DNA of 64,000 bases from Herbaspirillum frisingense GSF30 (lineage in GTDB: Bacteria; Pseudomonadota; Gammaproteobacteria; Burkholderiales; Burkholderiaceae_D). Positions 1 through 9,281 of this stretch are shown here, piece after piece (within the stretch, counting starts at the first letter, position 1; every line of letters begins with the position of its first letter). The notes beneath the pieces are model-generated. The model was not told the origin of the DNA. It did not search any database and saw only the letters and a list, made by a program, of their open reading frames with translations. The position numbers were made by a program, and so were the translations under genes. The DNA is taken from contig NZ_AEEC02000002.1 in assembly GCF_000300975.2 (NCBI RefSeq), forward strand, positions 124,001-188,000, given 5' to 3'.

Positions 1-203
1 TTGCGGCGGCTGTCCTGGTTCAGCTTGCCGTCGCGGGTCAGGATGTGCAGTTCCTTGAGCAGTTCGATGGACTGGCCGGGACGGATCTCATGCGCCTGCG
101 GCGCAGTGTCGGCATGGCCGGTGGCATTGGCTGCACCGGCGGCATCGGCGGGTTTGCCACGGCGCTTGTCGCGGCCGGGGGCGCTGGGGGCTTGCTTGCT
201 CAT
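1..203 (-). CDS. N-terminal part of a probable SAM-dependent methyltransferase (runs off window)
   Basis: Only the first 67 codons are visible; the gene continues beyond the left edge. The start is the ATG reading MSKQAPSAPGRDKRRG, followed by an Ala/Pro/Lys-rich, probably disordered leader of about 40 residues. After that comes RPGQSIELLKELHILTRDGK and a basic stretch. The last segment reminds me of the N-terminus of betaproteobacterial class I SAM-dependent methyltransferases, but the catalytic part lies outside the window, so the function is an inference. The gene is transcribed in the same direction as the paa operon, but 232 bp separate it from paaF, so it is probably a separate unit. 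Confidence 0.45.
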   Translation of the reverse strand, partial: MSKQAPSAPGRDKRRGKPADAAGAANATGHADTAPQAHEIRPGQSIELLKELHILTRDGKLNQDSRR

Positions 204-435
204 GGTGCTGCACTGGCGAAGAGCCGGCGCGGAGCCGGCGGGTTGGAATCGGGGGCGGGACGGGTGGCGCGCGTGCGGGTACAAGTGCAAGTACCACAAG
301 TGCGCAGCCAGGGCCTGCCGTGGCCGGGCATTTTACCCGATCCCGATGTCAAGCTCGTGAAGTGTCGTCGCCGCGCCAAGCCCTGTTGTCAGCCTGAAAA
401 CATCCCTGCCCCGGGTCTGCAGACCGGTGGTGAAT
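204..435. other. Intergenic region between paaF and the left-edge gene
   Basis: No gene is seen here. It contains a perfect 12-bp palindrome GGTCTGCAGACC, flanked by CCGG-like bases, about 10-25 bp after the paaF stop. No T-run follows, so it is not a convincing intrinsic terminator. Confidence 0.3.
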
Positions 436-1224
436 TCAGTGGCCGCTGAACACCGCTGCCCGTTTCTGCTGGAAGGCCGCGATGCCTTCCTGGCGATCGG
501 CACTGGCGGCCATCAGCGAAAAGGACTTGCGCTCCAACAGCAGCCCGGCCTCCAGGCCCAGTTCGAAGGATTGCAACATGGCCTCCTTGGCCAGGCGCAC
601 CGCCAGCGGCGATTTCTGCGCAATGGTGGTGGCCAGCGCCAGGGTGCGGCCCAGGGTGTCGGCATCGTCCACCACCTCGGCCACCAGGCCGGCGCGCAGG
701 GCCTCCTCGGCCGCGATGAATTCCCCCGACAGCACCATCTTCATCGCCAGCGGCTTGCCCACCGTGCGGATCAGGCGCTGCGTGCCACCGGCGCCGGGCA
801 GGGTGCCGACATTGATTTCCGGCTGGCCGATGCGGGCGCCGCGCCCGGCGATGGCGATGTCGGCATGCATCAGCAGTTCACAGCCGGCCCCCAGCGCATA
901 GCCGTTCACCGCCGCCAGCAGCGGTTTGGGGAAACGGGCGATGGCGCGCCAGTACTGGGCACGCACATCAAGCTGGGTGGCGATGGCGTCCTTCTGGATC
1001 ATTTCATTGAGATCGGCGCCGGCAGCGAAGGCCTGCTCGTTGCCACTGATCACCACCGCCCGCACGCTGTCGTCGATTTCGGCGCGTGCCAGTTCGCCGG
1101 CGATTTCCCGCAGGCTCTGGTTGCGCAGGGCATTGCGCAGCGCCGGCCGGTTCAGGCGCAGATGCAGCACGTGCGGCCCATGCCGCGCTACCAGGATGTC
1201 TTCCGGTTCTGGCTGCGCCGACAT
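436..1224 (-). CDS. paaF: 2,3-dehydroadipyl-CoA hydratase PaaF
   Basis: Enoyl-CoA hydratase/isomerase (crotonase) family, 262 aa. It hydrates 2,3-didehydroadipyl-CoA to 3-hydroxyadipyl-CoA in the lower phenylacetate pathway. Visible crotonase marks are the oxyanion-hole segment GADLNEM, the AVNGYALGAGCELLMHADI block with its active-site Glu, and PEINVGTLPGAGGTQRL with the second Glu. The start is taken as the ATG reading MSAQPEPE, because it overlaps the paaJ stop by one base (TGATG), a typical translational coupling. A longer in-frame extension upstream is out-of-frame paaJ sequence. It is the last gene of the paa operon. PaaF is assigned over PaaG from its position after paaJ and because a distinct PaaG is encoded nearby. 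Confidence 0.9.
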   Translation of the reverse strand: MSAQPEPEDILVARHGPHVLHLRLNRPALRNALRNQSLREIAGELARAEIDDSVRAVVISGNEQAFAAGADLNEMIQKDAIATQLDVRAQYWRAIARFPKPLLAAVNGYALGAGCELLMHADIAIAGRGARIGQPEINVGTLPGAGGTQRLIRTVGKPLAMKMVLSGEFIAAEEALRAGLVAEVVDDADTLGRTLALATTIAQKSPLAVRLAKEAMLQSFELGLEAGLLLERKSFSLMAASADRQEGIAAFQQKRAAVFSGH

Positions 1225-2429
1225 CAGGCCACCCTCTCGATCACCAGCGCGATCCCTTGCCCCACGCCGATGCACATGGTGCAAAGCGCATAGCGGCCGC
1301 CGCTGCGTTCCAGCTGGTTGATGGCCGTGGTCACCAGACGCGCACCCGAAGCGCCCAGCGGATGGCCGATGGCGATGGCGCCGCCATTCGGATTGACGTG
1401 GGCGGCATCATCCGGCAGGCCGAGCGCACGCATCACCGCCAGCCCCTGTGCGGCAAAGGCTTCGTTGAGTTCGATCACGTCCATCTGCGCCAGCGTCAGG
1501 CCCACTTGCGCCAGCACCTTGCGCACCGCCGGTGCCGGGCCGAAGCCCATGATCCGTGGTGCCACCCCGGCACTGGCCATGCCCAGTACGCGGGCGCGTG
1601 GCCGCATGCGGTAGCGGTCGACCGCCTTGGCCGAGGCCAGCAGCAGCGCGCAGGCACCGTCGTTGACGCCGGACGCATTGCCGGCCGTGACCGTGCCGTC
1701 GGGCCGCACCACGCTCTTGAGCCGCGACAGCGTCGCCAGCGTGGTCTCGGGGCGCGGATGTTCGTCGGTAGCCACGAGGAGCGGATCGCCCTTCTTCTGC
1801 GGGATCGCCAGCGGCGCGATCTCTCCCGCGAAGAAGCCGTTCTCCTGCGCCGCGCTCCAGCGTTGCTGGCTGCGCAGGGCGAAGGCGTCCTGGTCGGCGC
1901 GGGCGATGCCGAATTCCTCGGCCACGTTCTCGGCCGTCTCCGGCATGGAGTCGATGCCGTGCAATGCCTGCATCAGCGGATTGACGAAACGCCAGCCGAT
2001 GGTGGTGTCGAAGATCGCCGCGCTACGCGAGAAGGCAGTGTCGGCCTTGCCCATCACGAAGGGCGCGCGCGTCATGCTCTCCACGCCACCGGCGATCATC
2101 AACTGCACCTCGCCGGAGCGGATGGCGCGGGCGGCCATGCCCACCGCATCCAGGCTGGAGCCGCACAGGCGGTTGATGGTGGTACCCGGTACCTCCAGTG
2201 GCAGGCCTGCCAGCAGCCCCGCCATGCGGGCCACGTTACGGTTGTCCTCGCCAGCCTGGTTGGCGCAACCGTAGAGGATGTCGTCGACCTGGCCCCAGTC
2301 CACGCCGGGATTGCGCGCCATCAGGCTGCGTATCGGTGCGGCTGCCAGGTCGTCGGCGCGCACCGCGCCCAATGTGCCGCCGTAGCGGCCGAAGGGTGTG
2401 CGGATGGCGTCACAGATGAATGCGTCCAT
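1224..2429 (-). CDS. paaJ: 3-oxoadipyl-CoA / 3-oxo-5,6-dehydrosuberyl-CoA thiolase PaaJ
   Basis: Thiolase family, 401 aa, full length. It cleaves 3-oxoadipyl-CoA to succinyl-CoA and acetyl-CoA, and also the C8 dehydrosuberyl intermediate. The nucleophilic Cys89 is in [10 protein letters not shown], the active-site His356 in [17 protein letters not shown] and the second catalytic Cys386 in TMCIGVGQG. It begins [18 protein letters not shown], as PaaJ/PcaF proteins do. Its stop overlaps the paaF start. PcaF of the beta-ketoadipate pathway is nearly identical in sequence type; the paa neighbourhood decides the name. Confidence 0.93.
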   Translation of the reverse strand: MDAFICDAIRTPFGRYGGTLGAVRADDLAAAPIRSLMARNPGVDWGQVDDILYGCANQAGEDNRNVARMAGLLAGLPLEVPGTTINRLCGSSLDAVGMAARAIRSGEVQLMIAGGVESMTRAPFVMGKADTAFSRSAAIFDTTIGWRFVNPLMQALHGIDSMPETAENVAEEFGIARADQDAFALRSQQRWSAAQENGFFAGEIAPLAIPQKKGDPLLVATDEHPRPETTLATLSRLKSVVRPDGTVTAGNASGVNDGACALLLASAKAVDRYRMRPRARVLGMASAGVAPRIMGFGPAPAVRKVLAQVGLTLAQMDVIELNEAFAAQGLAVMRALGLPDDAAHVNPNGGAIAIGHPLGASGARLVTTAINQLERSGGRYALCTMCIGVGQGIALVIERVA

Positions 2430-2466
2430 GTGTATTCTCGTCGCTTGTGTCGTGAAGCTGCGGGGT

Positions 2467-3828
2467 TCAGGCCGGCACGGCCGGGGAAGAGGTGGCAGCT
2501 CCCAAGGCGGGCGCGCCCTCGTTCTTCCTGCGGTTGTCGATCACGCGCCGGGCCTTGCCCACGGAGGACCGTTCGATCATGCCCGCCGGCACCACGGTGA
2601 CCTTGGTGGAGATGCCCACATAGGTCTTGATGCTGTGCTGCAGCTCCTTCTCCAGTGCCTCCACATGTTCGATGGAGGCATCCTCGCGCAGTTCGGCGAA
2701 GACGCACATGCTGTCCATGTGACCATGGCGCTCGATCTGCAACTGGTATTGCGGCGCCAGTTGCGGCAGCTTCAGGATCAGCTCCTCGATCTGGGTCGGG
2801 AACACATTCACCCCGCGGATGATGAGCATGTCATCCGAACGCCCGGTGATCTTGCCGATGCGGCGCATCGAGCGCGAGGTCGGCGGCAGCAGGCGCGTCA
2901 GGTCACGGGTGCGATAGCGGATCATCGGGAGTGCCTCCTTCGACAGCGAGGTAAAGACCAGTTCGCCCTCCTCGCCATCGGGCAGCACTTCGCCGGTATC
3001 GGGATCGATGATTTCCGGATAGAAGTGGTCTTCCCAGATCACCGGGCCATCCTTGCTCTCGATGCATTCGCTGGCCACGCCCGGCCCCATCACCTCCGAC
3101 AGGCCATAGATGTCCACCGCATCGATGCCGGCGCGTTGCTGGATTTCGCCGCGCATGGCATCGGTCCAGGGCTCGGCACCGAAGATGCCGACCCGCAGCG
3201 AACTGGCCGCCGGGTCCAGGCCCTGGCGCTGGAATTCCTCGATCACGTTGAGCATGTAGGAGGGCGTGACCATGATGATGCTGGGCTTGAAGTCGCGGAT
3301 CAGCTGCACCTGCTTCTCGGTCTGGCCGCCCGACATGGGGATGACGGTGCAGCCCAGTTTTTCCGCACCGTAGTGGGCGCCCAGGCCGCCCGTGAACAAG
3401 CCGTAGCCATAGGAGATCTGCACGATGTCACCACGCCGGCCGCCGGCTGCCCGGATCGAGCGCGCCACCACGGTGGCCCAGGTATCGATGTCGTTGCGCG
3501 TATAGCCGACCACCGTGGGCTTGCCGGTGGTACCGCTGGAAGCATGCACCCGCACCACCTGCTCCCGCGGTACCGCGAACAGGCCGAAGGGATAGTGGTC
3601 GCGCAAGTCTTTCTTGCTGGTGAAGGGGAAACGGGCCAGGTCCGCCAGGCTCTTCAGGTCGTCCGGATGCACGCCGGCCTGGTCGAAGGCGTGGCGATAG
3701 TGCGGCACATTGTCGTAGGCATGCCGGAGCGACCACTTCAAACGCTGCAGTTGCAGTGCCTGCAGCTCGTCGCGGCTGGCGGTCTCGATGGCGTCCAGCT
3801 CGCCGGGTTGGGGGGTGCGGGTGGTCAT
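2467..3828 (-). CDS. paaK: Phenylacetate-CoA ligase PaaK
   Basis: AMP-forming ligase of the ANL superfamily, 453 aa (normal PaaK length is about 430-440). It activates phenylacetate with ATP and CoA to phenylacetyl-CoA, the committed entry step. The ATP-binding P-loop-like signature HASSGTTGKPTVVGYT is near residue 100, followed by DIVQISYGYGLFTGGLG and the acceptor region YRTRDLTRLL with a conserved RIGKITGRSDDMLIIRGVN hinge. The C-terminal tail of about 20 residues is Ala/Pro-rich and probably disordered. It lies 85 bp after paaI and 37 bp before paaJ, in one operon. Confidence 0.95.
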   Translation of the reverse strand: MTTRTPQPGELDAIETASRDELQALQLQRLKWSLRHAYDNVPHYRHAFDQAGVHPDDLKSLADLARFPFTSKKDLRDHYPFGLFAVPREQVVRVHASSGTTGKPTVVGYTRNDIDTWATVVARSIRAAGGRRGDIVQISYGYGLFTGGLGAHYGAEKLGCTVIPMSGGQTEKQVQLIRDFKPSIIMVTPSYMLNVIEEFQRQGLDPAASSLRVGIFGAEPWTDAMRGEIQQRAGIDAVDIYGLSEVMGPGVASECIESKDGPVIWEDHFYPEIIDPDTGEVLPDGEEGELVFTSLSKEALPMIRYRTRDLTRLLPPTSRSMRRIGKITGRSDDMLIIRGVNVFPTQIEELILKLPQLAPQYQLQIERHGHMDSMCVFAELREDASIEHVEALEKELQHSIKTYVGISTKVTVVPAGMIERSSVGKARRVIDNRRKNEGAPALGAATSSPAVPA

Positions 3829-3913
3829 GCTCGTCTCCAGTCTCGTTGTCGTTGTTCGGGATGTTCTGGTTCTGGTGGTGCGGTGGTGCTGCCGTAGGTA
3901 CGGCCTGGTGGGG

Positions 3914-4396
3914 TCAAGGCGCGGCGTGCAGGCCGGCGATCACCTCTCCCTTGATGCGATAGGACTTGCCCCGGAACAGCGCGATCAGCTTGCCGTCCTG
4001 GTTGTTCACGGTGATGTCGTAGACACCGGTGCGCCCGCTCAGCAAGCGCTCCTGCGCTTCGGCGGTCAGCACATCGTTGCGCAGGGCCGGTGCCACGTAT
4101 TCGATGCTGCACCCCGATGCCACGGTGTTGAGGTTACGGCTGTTGCAGGCGAACGCAAAGCAGCTGTCGGCCAGTGCAAAGATCAAGCCGCCATGGCAGG
4201 TGGCATGGCCGTTGAGCATGTCGCTGCGCACCAGCATGCTCATGCGTGCGCGGCCCGGTGCGATGGCCAGGATCTTCATGCCCAGTCCCTGGGAAGCGTT
4301 GTCACGCGGGTACATGGCCTGGACCGTGGCCTCGGCCAGGGTTTGCGGGTCCGGCCCGGTGTCCGGGGTGCAGGTGGAAAGTGCGGACTCATTCAT
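3914..4396 (-). CDS. paaI: Hydroxyphenylacetyl-CoA thioesterase PaaI
   Basis: Hotdog-fold acyl-CoA thioesterase, 160 aa. PaaI hydrolyses dead-end phenylacetyl-CoA derivatives and frees CoA. The family core HATCHGGLIFALADSCFAFAC holds the catalytic Asp (residue 77 with this start), and a beta-rich C-terminal half (VASGCSIEYVAPA, GKSYRIKGEV) follows. The start is the ATG reading MNESAL, which overlaps the end of paaH by 8 nt; earlier in-frame codons lie inside paaH. In situ it is a salvage enzyme within the operon rather than a pathway step. Confidence 0.9.
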   Translation of the reverse strand: MNESALSTCTPDTGPDPQTLAEATVQAMYPRDNASQGLGMKILAIAPGRARMSMLVRSDMLNGHATCHGGLIFALADSCFAFACNSRNLNTVASGCSIEYVAPALRNDVLTAEAQERLLSGRTGVYDITVNNQDGKLIALFRGKSYRIKGEVIAGLHAAP

Positions 4397-5987
4397 GGAA
4401 TTTCCTCTTCGCGGCTTGCAGGCGTTGCAACAGCGGCGAGACGCGGTAGCGGTCCTCGCCATAGGTGGCGCTGAGCCGTTGCAGCACCTTGACCACGTTA
4501 TCCACACCGATTGCATTGGCCCATTCCAGCGGTCCTCGCGGATAGTTCAAGCCCTTCTGCATGGCCATGTCGGCGTCGGCGGCGCTGCACACGCCCTGGT
4601 TGACGGCATCGGCGGCTTCGTTGATCAGCATGCAGACGGTGCGCATGACGATCATCCCCGGCACATCGTCCATCGGCGAGAGTGCGAAGCTGCAGGCCTG
4701 CAATACCCCGGCCACGGCCTGATAGGCGCGCGGGCTGCACTGGTCGGACCGGGTCACTGCCAGCCGGCTGGTGGTGGCATAGTCCAGCGCCAGGTCCACC
4801 AGCACCACGTCAGGCATGTCGTAGTCGTAGGATTGCTGGGTGGCGGTGCGCCCTTCGGTGACGTACAGCCGACCGGGGCCAGCCTTCAGGAGCAGGTTGT
4901 CGGCGCGTGCCCCATGGTATTCAATGCGGCCCTTCTTGTAGCGCTTCCGGATGACTTCCACCAGCGGATGGGAGCCGAAGATCTGCAGTGCCACCGGAGG
5001 CGTGCTGCACGGCAGCTCGTCGTCGATCGGAGGTGGTATGTGCTCCGGACCGTGATGATAGAAACCGCGCCCGGTCTTGCGGCCGAGATACCCCGCATGC
5101 ACCAGTTCCTGCTGGATCAGCGACGGCGTGAAGCGCGGATCATTGAAGCAGGCCTGGAACACCGATTGGGTGACCGCGAAATTGATATCGTGGCCGATCA
5201 GGTCCATCAGCTCGAACGGCCCCATGCGAAAACCACCGGATTCGCGCATCACGGCATCGAGAGTGGCCGGCTGGGATGCCCGCTCATTGAGTACCCGCAG
5301 GCCTTCGGCGTAATACGGACGGGCCAGGCGATTGACGATGAAGCCGGGCGTGGAACTGGCAAACACCGGCGTTTTGCCCCAGGCGAGGGCGGTGTCGTGC
5401 ACGCATTGCACCACGGCGGCGTCGCTGGCCAGGCCGCGGATGACTTCCACCAGCTCCATCTGCGGCACCGGGTTGAAGAAATGCATGCCGACCAGGCGCT
5501 GCGGGTGGCGCAGCGAGGCAGCGATGCGCGTGATCGAGATCGACGAGGTATTGCTGGCCAGGATGCATTCCGGGCTGACGATGTCTTCCAGCTTGCCGAA
5601 CAGTTCCTGCTTGGCCGGCAACTGCTCGACGATGGCTTCGATCACCAGCCCGGCACAGGCCAGTTCCCGCAGAGACGTGGCCGGGGCCAGGCAGTCATTG
5701 GCCTTCTCGGCCTGCTCCCTGGTGATCTTTCCCCGGCTGGCCAGGCGGTCCAGGCCGAGGCGGATGCTGGCGATGGCACGGGCGCAAGCACCTTCGCCGC
5801 TGTCGTAGATCAGCACGGGGTGCCCGGCGGTGGCCGCGACCTGGGCGATGCCGGCGCCCATGGTGCCGCCGCCGACCACGGCAACGGTGGTGTCCACGGG
5901 TAGCGCCCGCGCTCCCGGTTGCGACTGTGGCGCCAGTCGCGACCGTTGCGTGACGCGTAGATATTTCGGTGTGCGTTCTGCCTCCAT
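4389..5987 (-). CDS. paaH: 3-hydroxyadipyl-CoA dehydrogenase PaaH
   Basis: 3-hydroxyacyl-CoA dehydrogenase of the long PaaH type, 532 aa. It oxidises 3-hydroxyadipyl-CoA to 3-oxoadipyl-CoA with NAD. The Rossmann dinucleotide loop VAVVGGGTMGAGIAQVAA is near residue 35, followed by the NAD-domain segment SNTSSISITRIA and the C-terminal substrate domain around GMHFFNPVPQMELVEVI and PGFIVNRLARPYYAE. A second 3HCDH C-terminal domain fills the last 200 residues (DQCSPRAYQAVAGVLQACSF and GLNYPRGPLEWA). The ATG reading MEAERTPKYL sits 1 bp after the paaG stop; the N-terminal 30 residues before the Rossmann fold look non-conserved, so a later start is possible. Confidence 0.92.
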   Translation of the reverse strand: MEAERTPKYLRVTQRSRLAPQSQPGARALPVDTTVAVVGGGTMGAGIAQVAATAGHPVLIYDSGEGACARAIASIRLGLDRLASRGKITREQAEKANDCLAPATSLRELACAGLVIEAIVEQLPAKQELFGKLEDIVSPECILASNTSSISITRIAASLRHPQRLVGMHFFNPVPQMELVEVIRGLASDAAVVQCVHDTALAWGKTPVFASSTPGFIVNRLARPYYAEGLRVLNERASQPATLDAVMRESGGFRMGPFELMDLIGHDINFAVTQSVFQACFNDPRFTPSLIQQELVHAGYLGRKTGRGFYHHGPEHIPPPIDDELPCSTPPVALQIFGSHPLVEVIRKRYKKGRIEYHGARADNLLLKAGPGRLYVTEGRTATQQSYDYDMPDVVLVDLALDYATTSRLAVTRSDQCSPRAYQAVAGVLQACSFALSPMDDVPGMIVMRTVCMLINEAADAVNQGVCSAADADMAMQKGLNYPRGPLEWANAIGVDNVVKVLQRLSATYGEDRYRVSPLLQRLQAAKRKFHE

Positions 5988-5988
5988 C

Positions 5989-6789
5989 TCACTGCCCCGT
6001 AAAGTGTGGCGCACGCTTTTCCTGGAAGGCGGCCACGCCCTCCCGGTAATCACGGCTATGGCCGAGGGTGCGCATGGTGTCGCGCTCCAGGTCCAGTTGC
6101 TGTTCCAGCGTGTGCGCCGGGCTACGGTACAGGGTGGCCTTGGTCGCGGCCAGACCCAGGGTAGGCGCGCTGGCGAAATGACGGGCCATGGCGCGGGCCT
6201 GTTCCATCAGTTGTGCATCGTCCACGCATTTCCAGATTAGGCCCCATTGCTCGGCCTGCTCGGCGCTGATCTTCTCGCCCAGCAGCGCCATGCCCATGGC
6301 GCGCGCGGTGCCGACCAGGCGCGGCAGGAAATAGGTGCCGCCGGTATCGGGGATGAGACCCAGCTTGCAGAACACTTCGACGAAGCTGGCCGAGCGTGCC
6401 GCGATCACGATATCGCAGGCCAGCGGCAGGTTGGCGCCGGCCCCCGCGGCGACGCCATTGACGGCGCAGATCACCGGAAAGCGCAGGGCGCGCAGCGATT
6501 TCACCAGCGGGGCGTAATACTGATCGATGGAGTGGCCCAGGTCGACGCCTGCGCTGCCCTCGTCCCCGGGCTTGACGGCGCGGTCGCCCAGGTCCTGGCC
6601 GGCGCAGAAACCGCGTCCGGCGCCGGTCAGCAGCAGCACGCGCACCTCGGGATCGGCTTTCAGCTTGTCGATGGCCTCGCGCAGTTCCAGATGCATCGCC
6701 ACCGTGAAGCTGTTGAGCTTGTCGGGACGATTGAGGGTGATGACGGCAACGCCGTCCTGTTTTTCGAAGAGGATGGTTTGATAGCTCAT
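5989..6789 (-). CDS. paaG: 2-(1,2-epoxy-1,2-dihydrophenyl)acetyl-CoA isomerase PaaG
   Basis: Crotonase family, 266 aa. It isomerises ring-1,2-epoxyphenylacetyl-CoA to the seven-membered oxepin-CoA, and also shifts a double bond later in the pathway. The oxyanion-hole segments GRGFCAGQDLGDRAV and CAVNGVAAGAGANLPLACDI are visible, with FCKLGLIPDTGGTYFLPRL, whose Asp in PDTGG is the PaaG-type catalytic acid, and a C-terminal EKRAPHFTGQ. Only 1 bp separates it from paaH. The PDTGG and GANLP features distinguish it from PaaF in the same operon. Confidence 0.92.
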   Translation of the reverse strand: MSYQTILFEKQDGVAVITLNRPDKLNSFTVAMHLELREAIDKLKADPEVRVLLLTGAGRGFCAGQDLGDRAVKPGDEGSAGVDLGHSIDQYYAPLVKSLRALRFPVICAVNGVAAGAGANLPLACDIVIAARSASFVEVFCKLGLIPDTGGTYFLPRLVGTARAMGMALLGEKISAEQAEQWGLIWKCVDDAQLMEQARAMARHFASAPTLGLAATKATLYRSPAHTLEQQLDLERDTMRTLGHSRDYREGVAAFQEKRAPHFTGQ

Positions 6790-6821
6790 GGCATGGAGGG
6801 GGAGGAATCAGTGGGCCCGGA

Positions 6822-7892
6822 TCAGTTGTCCTGGTCGAAGTCCAGCAACAGCTTGTCGGTGACCGGGAAGGACTGGCAGCTCAGGACGAAGCCACGCGCG
6901 ATCTCGTAGTCTTCCAGCGCGTAGTTGGCGTCCATATCGACGTTGCCCTCCACCACCTTGCAGCGGCAGGTGGCGCACACGCCACCCTTGCAGGAGTGGC
7001 GCAGGTCGATGCCGCTCTTGAGGCCGGCTTCCAGCACCGACTCCTTTTCCTTGTCCATGGTGAAGACATTGTGGGTGCCGTCCACGATCACCGTCACCTC
7101 GCACTGGCTGCTGCCGATCACCGGGCGCGCTGTGTGGTTGCGCGCCGGCACGCTGGCGGCGAACAGTTCGGTCTTGATCTGCGACTTTGGCAGGCCGTGC
7201 GCCTGCAGCGATTCACCGATGGCGTCCACCATCTGCTGCGGGCCACACAGGAAGGCGGCATCGATATCGTCCAGCCTGATCCAGGACGCCAGGAAGGCAT
7301 CGCACTTGGCGCGATCGATGCGGCCATTGAACAGTTCCACATCCTGCTGCTCGCGGCTCATTACGTAGACCACGTTCAGGCGGTCCAGGTAGCTATCCTT
7401 GAGGTCGGTGAGTTCGTCCTTGAAGATCACCGAGGACGACGCCCGGTTGGCATAGACCAGCGTGAACCGGCTGCGCGGCTCGGTCAGCAGGGTGGTCTTG
7501 ATGATGGACATCATCGGCGTAATGCCGCTGCCGGCGGCAAAGGCCAGGTAGTGCTTGCGGTTGGCCGCATCCAGCGGCACATTGAACTGCCCCATGGGCG
7601 GCATGACCTCGATCTGCTGGCCGGCCTGCAGGTGGTCATTGGCCCAATTGGAAAACAGCCCGCCCGGCGCACGCTTGATGGCCACCCGCAGGCGCCTTTC
7701 CTGCACGGCCGAACAGATCGAGTAGGAGCGGCGCAGTTCCTCGCCATTGACCTGCGAGCGCAGCGTCAGGTGCTGGCCCGGCAGGTAGGAAAAGCTGTCC
7801 TGCAATTCGCCGGGAACGGCGAAGGAGACCACGATGGTGTCGCGCGTATCCTGCTTCACGCTGTCGATGGTCAGTGGATAGAATTTGCTCAT
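6822..7892 (-). CDS. paaE: Phenylacetyl-CoA 1,2-epoxidase, reductase subunit PaaE
   Basis: Electron-transfer subunit of the ring epoxidase, 356 aa. It passes electrons from NADPH through FAD and a plant-type 2Fe-2S centre to the PaaA di-iron site. FAD-binding residues include RRSYSICS (about 55-62); the NAD-domain has AAGSGITPMMSII; the C-terminal ferredoxin domain has CKGGVCATCRCK followed by a distal Cys in FVLSCQSFP. The order FNR-like then ferredoxin is that of PaaE. It follows paaD by 57 bp. Confidence 0.94.
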   Translation of the reverse strand: MSKFYPLTIDSVKQDTRDTIVVSFAVPGELQDSFSYLPGQHLTLRSQVNGEELRRSYSICSAVQERRLRVAIKRAPGGLFSNWANDHLQAGQQIEVMPPMGQFNVPLDAANRKHYLAFAAGSGITPMMSIIKTTLLTEPRSRFTLVYANRASSSVIFKDELTDLKDSYLDRLNVVYVMSREQQDVELFNGRIDRAKCDAFLASWIRLDDIDAAFLCGPQQMVDAIGESLQAHGLPKSQIKTELFAASVPARNHTARPVIGSSQCEVTVIVDGTHNVFTMDKEKESVLEAGLKSGIDLRHSCKGGVCATCRCKVVEGNVDMDANYALEDYEIARGFVLSCQSFPVTDKLLLDFDQDN

Positions 7893-7949
7893 GTTGTTGT
7901 GCCTTCTGTCATGTTCTGGGTGAGACCGGGTGCCACGCTGCGGTCCGGT

Positions 7950-8519
7950 TCAGTGGGCCTTGAAATAGTCGAATGGCTCGCGGCAGTCCTTGCACTGGTA
8001 CAGCGCCTTGCACGAGGTCGAACCGAACTGGCTCACGCACACGGTCTGCGTCGATCCGCAGTGCGGGCAGGGCACTTTCGGCGCGGCGTGACGCTGCGGG
8101 CTGATACCGCCGATGTCGATCACCTGTTGTGCCGGCGGGGCAATGCCGTAGTGGTTCAGGTTGCGGCGGCCTTTCTCGCTCATCCAGTCGGTGTTCCACG
8201 CTGGTGCCAGCTGGGTGCGCACGCTGACCTGGGCTACACCATGTTGTTGCAGCGTGCTAACGATGTCTGCGGCGATCACGCCCATGGCCGGGCAGCCGGA
8301 GTAGGTGGGCGTGATCACCACCGTGCAGTGCATCTGCTGCGCCGGGTCGCGCTGCAATTCCACCGCACGCACGATGCCCAGGTCGACCACCGAGATCGCC
8401 GGGATCTCGGGATCGGCGATCTGGTCCAGCCAGTGCCAGATCTGCGCTTGCAGCGCCTCCAGGTCGCTCTCCGCCTGCGCGGGAAGCGGCCTGGCCTGGA
8501 TTGCCGGGCTCACGCTCAC
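7950..8519 (-). CDS. paaD: Phenylacetate epoxidase maturation protein PaaD
   Basis: PaaD/MIP18 (DUF59) family, 189 aa. It is thought to assemble or deliver the iron-sulphur/di-iron cofactors of the PaaABCE epoxidase. The DUF59 core has ISVVDLGIVRAVEL and the thiol motif TYSGCPAM. The C-terminal 50 residues form a zinc-ribbon-like domain, CPHCGS then CKALYQCKDCREPFDYF. The start is GTG (reading VSVSPAIQ), overlapping the paaC stop by four bases (GTGA); an upstream in-frame ATG lies deep inside paaC and is rejected. Confidence 0.92.
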   Translation of the reverse strand: MSVSPAIQARPLPAQAESDLEALQAQIWHWLDQIADPEIPAISVVDLGIVRAVELQRDPAQQMHCTVVITPTYSGCPAMGVIAADIVSTLQQHGVAQVSVRTQLAPAWNTDWMSEKGRRNLNHYGIAPPAQQVIDIGGISPQRHAAPKVPCPHCGSTQTVCVSQFGSTSCKALYQCKDCREPFDYFKAH

Positions 8520-9268
8520 CACGCCGCTCCGGGATAGCTGCGCTGCAGGAACTGCATTTCCGCCAGCAGGTAGCCGAGATGTTCGGTATGCCGGCCCTGC
8601 TTGCCACCGCTCTGCATCCACAGTCCGGCCGCCGGGATGCGCAGGGTGGCCATCTGCAGGACCTCGGTCACATGCTGCTGCCACTTCTGCTGCAGTTCAT
8701 CCAGGGCAGGCGCCAGGCCCTGTTGCTGCATCGCCGTGTCCAGCGCGTCGGGCGTGAACAGTTCGCCGGTGTACATCCACAGATCATCGATGGCGGCCTG
8801 CATGCGGCGATGGCTTTCCTCGGTGCCATCGCCCAGGCGGACCACCAGGTCCGTGCTACGGCGCACGTGGTAGGTCACCTCCTTCAAGCACTTCTGGGCG
8901 ATCTCGACGATGCGGGCATCGTCGGACTGGCACAGGCCCTGCAGCAGGAAGTAGTGCCACACATCGAACAGGAACTGGCGCGCCAGCGTATCGGCATAGC
9001 TGCCATTGGGCAGCTCCACCAGCAGCAGGTTGTGGAACTGGTGGGCGTCGCGCAGGAAGGCCAGCTGGTCTTCGCTGCGGCCCTGTCCCTCCAGCTCGCC
9101 GGCGTAGCTCAGCCACAGGCGAGCCTGGCCGATCAGGTCCAGCGAGACGTTGATCAGGGCCATGTCCTCTTCCAGCGCCGGCCCCTTGCCACACCATTCG
9201 GAGAGGCGTTGCGAGAGCACCAGGACGTTGTCGCCCAGGCGTCGCACGTAATCGGTTTTGCTTGTCAT
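8516..9268 (-). CDS. paaC: Phenylacetyl-CoA 1,2-epoxidase, structural subunit PaaC
   Basis: Ferritin-like four-helix subunit, 250 aa, non-catalytic partner of PaaA in the epoxidase heterodimer. Family marks are NVLVLSQRLSEWCGKGPALEEDMALINVSLD near the N-terminus (read in two pieces), the ELPNGSYADTLARQFLFD block, and TYHVRRSTDLVVRLGDGTEES before the C-terminal helix. It lies 13 bp after paaB, and its stop overlaps the paaD GTG. Confidence 0.94.
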   Translation of the reverse strand: MTSKTDYVRRLGDNVLVLSQRLSEWCGKGPALEEDMALINVSLDLIGQARLWLSYAGELEGQGRSEDQLAFLRDAHQFHNLLLVELPNGSYADTLARQFLFDVWHYFLLQGLCQSDDARIVEIAQKCLKEVTYHVRRSTDLVVRLGDGTEESHRRMQAAIDDLWMYTGELFTPDALDTAMQQQGLAPALDELQQKWQQHVTEVLQMATLRIPAAGLWMQSGGKQGRHTEHLGYLLAEMQFLQRSYPGAAW

Positions 9269-9281
9269 GTCGGGCTCCGGT

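Noticed and set aside
427-2600. Long plus-strand open frames opposite paaF and paaJ
   Set aside because: They are antisense shadows of conserved GC-rich genes; their products are His/Arg/Gln-rich with no family pattern, while the minus frames encode complete enzymes.
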